Assembly (NCBI GenBank): GCA_903910495.1
Contig: CAIVZW010000467.1
Location: forward strand, 1-7,430
Source of the DNA: an uncultured beta proteobacterium
GTDB lineage: Bacteria > Pseudomonadota > Gammaproteobacteria > Burkholderiales > Rhodocyclaceae
DNA length: 7,430 nt
Direction of reading: 5' to 3'
The translations under genes were made by a program, and so were the position numbers. Each line of letters begins with the position of its first letter. Positions within the stretch are counted from its first letter, which is position 1. The notes below the pieces were generated by a model. The model was not told the DNA's origin and did not search any database. It saw nothing but the letters and a program-made list of their open reading frames with translations. Positions 6,885 through 7,430 of this stretch are shown in pieces.

Positions 6885-7430
6885 ATGACGATCACTGCCT
6901 CGCCTGCATGGGCGGCCATCGATGCCCATCGTCAAAGTTTTGGGAAGATTCGGCTCAGGGACTTGTTTGCCAGTGATCCGCAGCGCGTGGATTCACTATC
7001 CCTGTCGTTTGACGACATTTTCTATGATTTTTCCAAGCAGCGCCTGACCAGCGAGACACTCGGGCTGCTGGCTGCGCTGGCCAAAGAGGCTCAGCTTGCC
7101 AACCGGATGGAGCGCATGTTTGCCGGCGAGCATATCAATACCAGCGAGGACCGTTCGGTACTGCACGTTGCCTTGCGGCGTTCCGCCGGGCCGTTCCCGA
7201 GCCGCCAGTTTGATGTGATGCCGGAGGTGGTTGAAACAAAGCGGCGCATGGCCGAATTCGCCGAACGTTTGCGTGAAGGCAAGTGCCTCGGACACAAGGG
7301 GGCACCGATTCGCACTGTCGTCAATATCGGTATCGGCGGCTCCGATCTGGGTCCCAAGATGATGGCTTACGCCTTGCGCTCGGTTAGCCATCCTGCACTC
7401 GTCGTGCATTATGTGTCCAACCTCGATGGC
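6885..7430 (+). CDS. pgi: glucose-6-phosphate isomerase, N-terminal third (cut by window edge)
   Basis: This cytoplasmic enzyme interconverts glucose-6-phosphate and fructose-6-phosphate. The window holds 182 codons of a protein that is usually about 550 residues, and the frame stays open to the last base. The N-terminus MTITASPAWAAIDAHRQSFG is followed by LRDLFASDPQR (24-34), FYDFSKQRL (46-54), INTSEDRSVLHVALR (84-98), and the sugar-phosphate-binding segment NIGIGGSDLGPKMM (147-160), then HYVSNLDG (175-182) at the edge. All are typical of the proteobacterial Pgi family. The catalytic Glu, His and Lys of Pgi lie beyond the window. AGGGG (6870-6874) is 10 bases before the ATG and supports the start. 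It is transcribed away from gapA, across a shared 406-bp control region. Confidence 0.96.
   Translation, partial: MTITASPAWAAIDAHRQSFGKIRLRDLFASDPQRVDSLSLSFDDIFYDFSKQRLTSETLGLLAALAKEAQLANRMERMFAGEHINTSEDRSVLHVALRRSAGPFPSRQFDVMPEVVETKRRMAEFAERLREGKCLGHKGAPIRTVVNIGIGGSDLGPKMMAYALRSVSHPALVVHYVSNLDG

Overview
The window looks like chromosomal DNA of a betaproteobacterium. GapA, Pgk and Pgi are all of the proteobacterial type, and the start of Pgi (MTITASPAW..., then LRDLFASDPQR) is the form I associate with betaproteobacteria. The combination of lower glycolysis with a methylmalonyl-CoA decarboxylase would fit a Rhodocyclaceae-like organism (Propionivibrio / Accumulibacter / Dechloromonas relatives). 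That placement is inference from gene content, not a search result.

Layout. Six complete genes and one partial gene lie on the minus strand; one partial gene lies on the plus strand at the right end. In minus-strand transcription order (right to left) they are: gapA (5480-6478), a hairpin with T-tract (5445-5470), pgk (4240-5409), a strong intrinsic terminator (4184-4222), then a compact four-gene cluster mmdA (2603-4156), mmdD (2268-2582), mmdC (1854-2252), mmdB (570-1775). After a 248-bp spacer comes an unrecognised conserved-looking gene (321 to beyond base 1). On the plus strand pgi starts at 6885 and runs off the right edge. The 406-bp space between gapA and pgi (6479-6884) is the divergent control region, with candidate promoters facing both ways and a 9-bp stem hairpin with a GGAA loop between them.

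How the genes work together. Pgi, GapA and Pgk are steps of glycolysis/gluconeogenesis. The mmdADCB cluster encodes all core parts of a biotin-dependent, sodium-pumping decarboxylase: a carboxyltransferase (alpha), a small membrane anchor (delta/gamma type), a biotin carrier (gamma) and a nine-or-more-span membrane decarboxylase (beta). The gene order equals that described for Propionigenium modestum methylmalonyl-CoA decarboxylase. The complex would convert methylmalonyl-CoA to propionyl-CoA and CO2 and use the energy to export Na+, as in succinate-to-propionate fermentation or propionyl-CoA formation for storage polymers.

Most notable points: the Na+-pump cluster sits directly behind the gapA-pgk unit; the pgk terminator leaves only 27 bp before the mmdA start, so how mmd is transcribed is not obvious; a perfect 10-bp stem hairpin separates gapA and pgk; an uncharacterised gene follows mmdB with an inverted repeat in its leader. 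No RNA genes, mobile elements or CRISPR arrays were seen.
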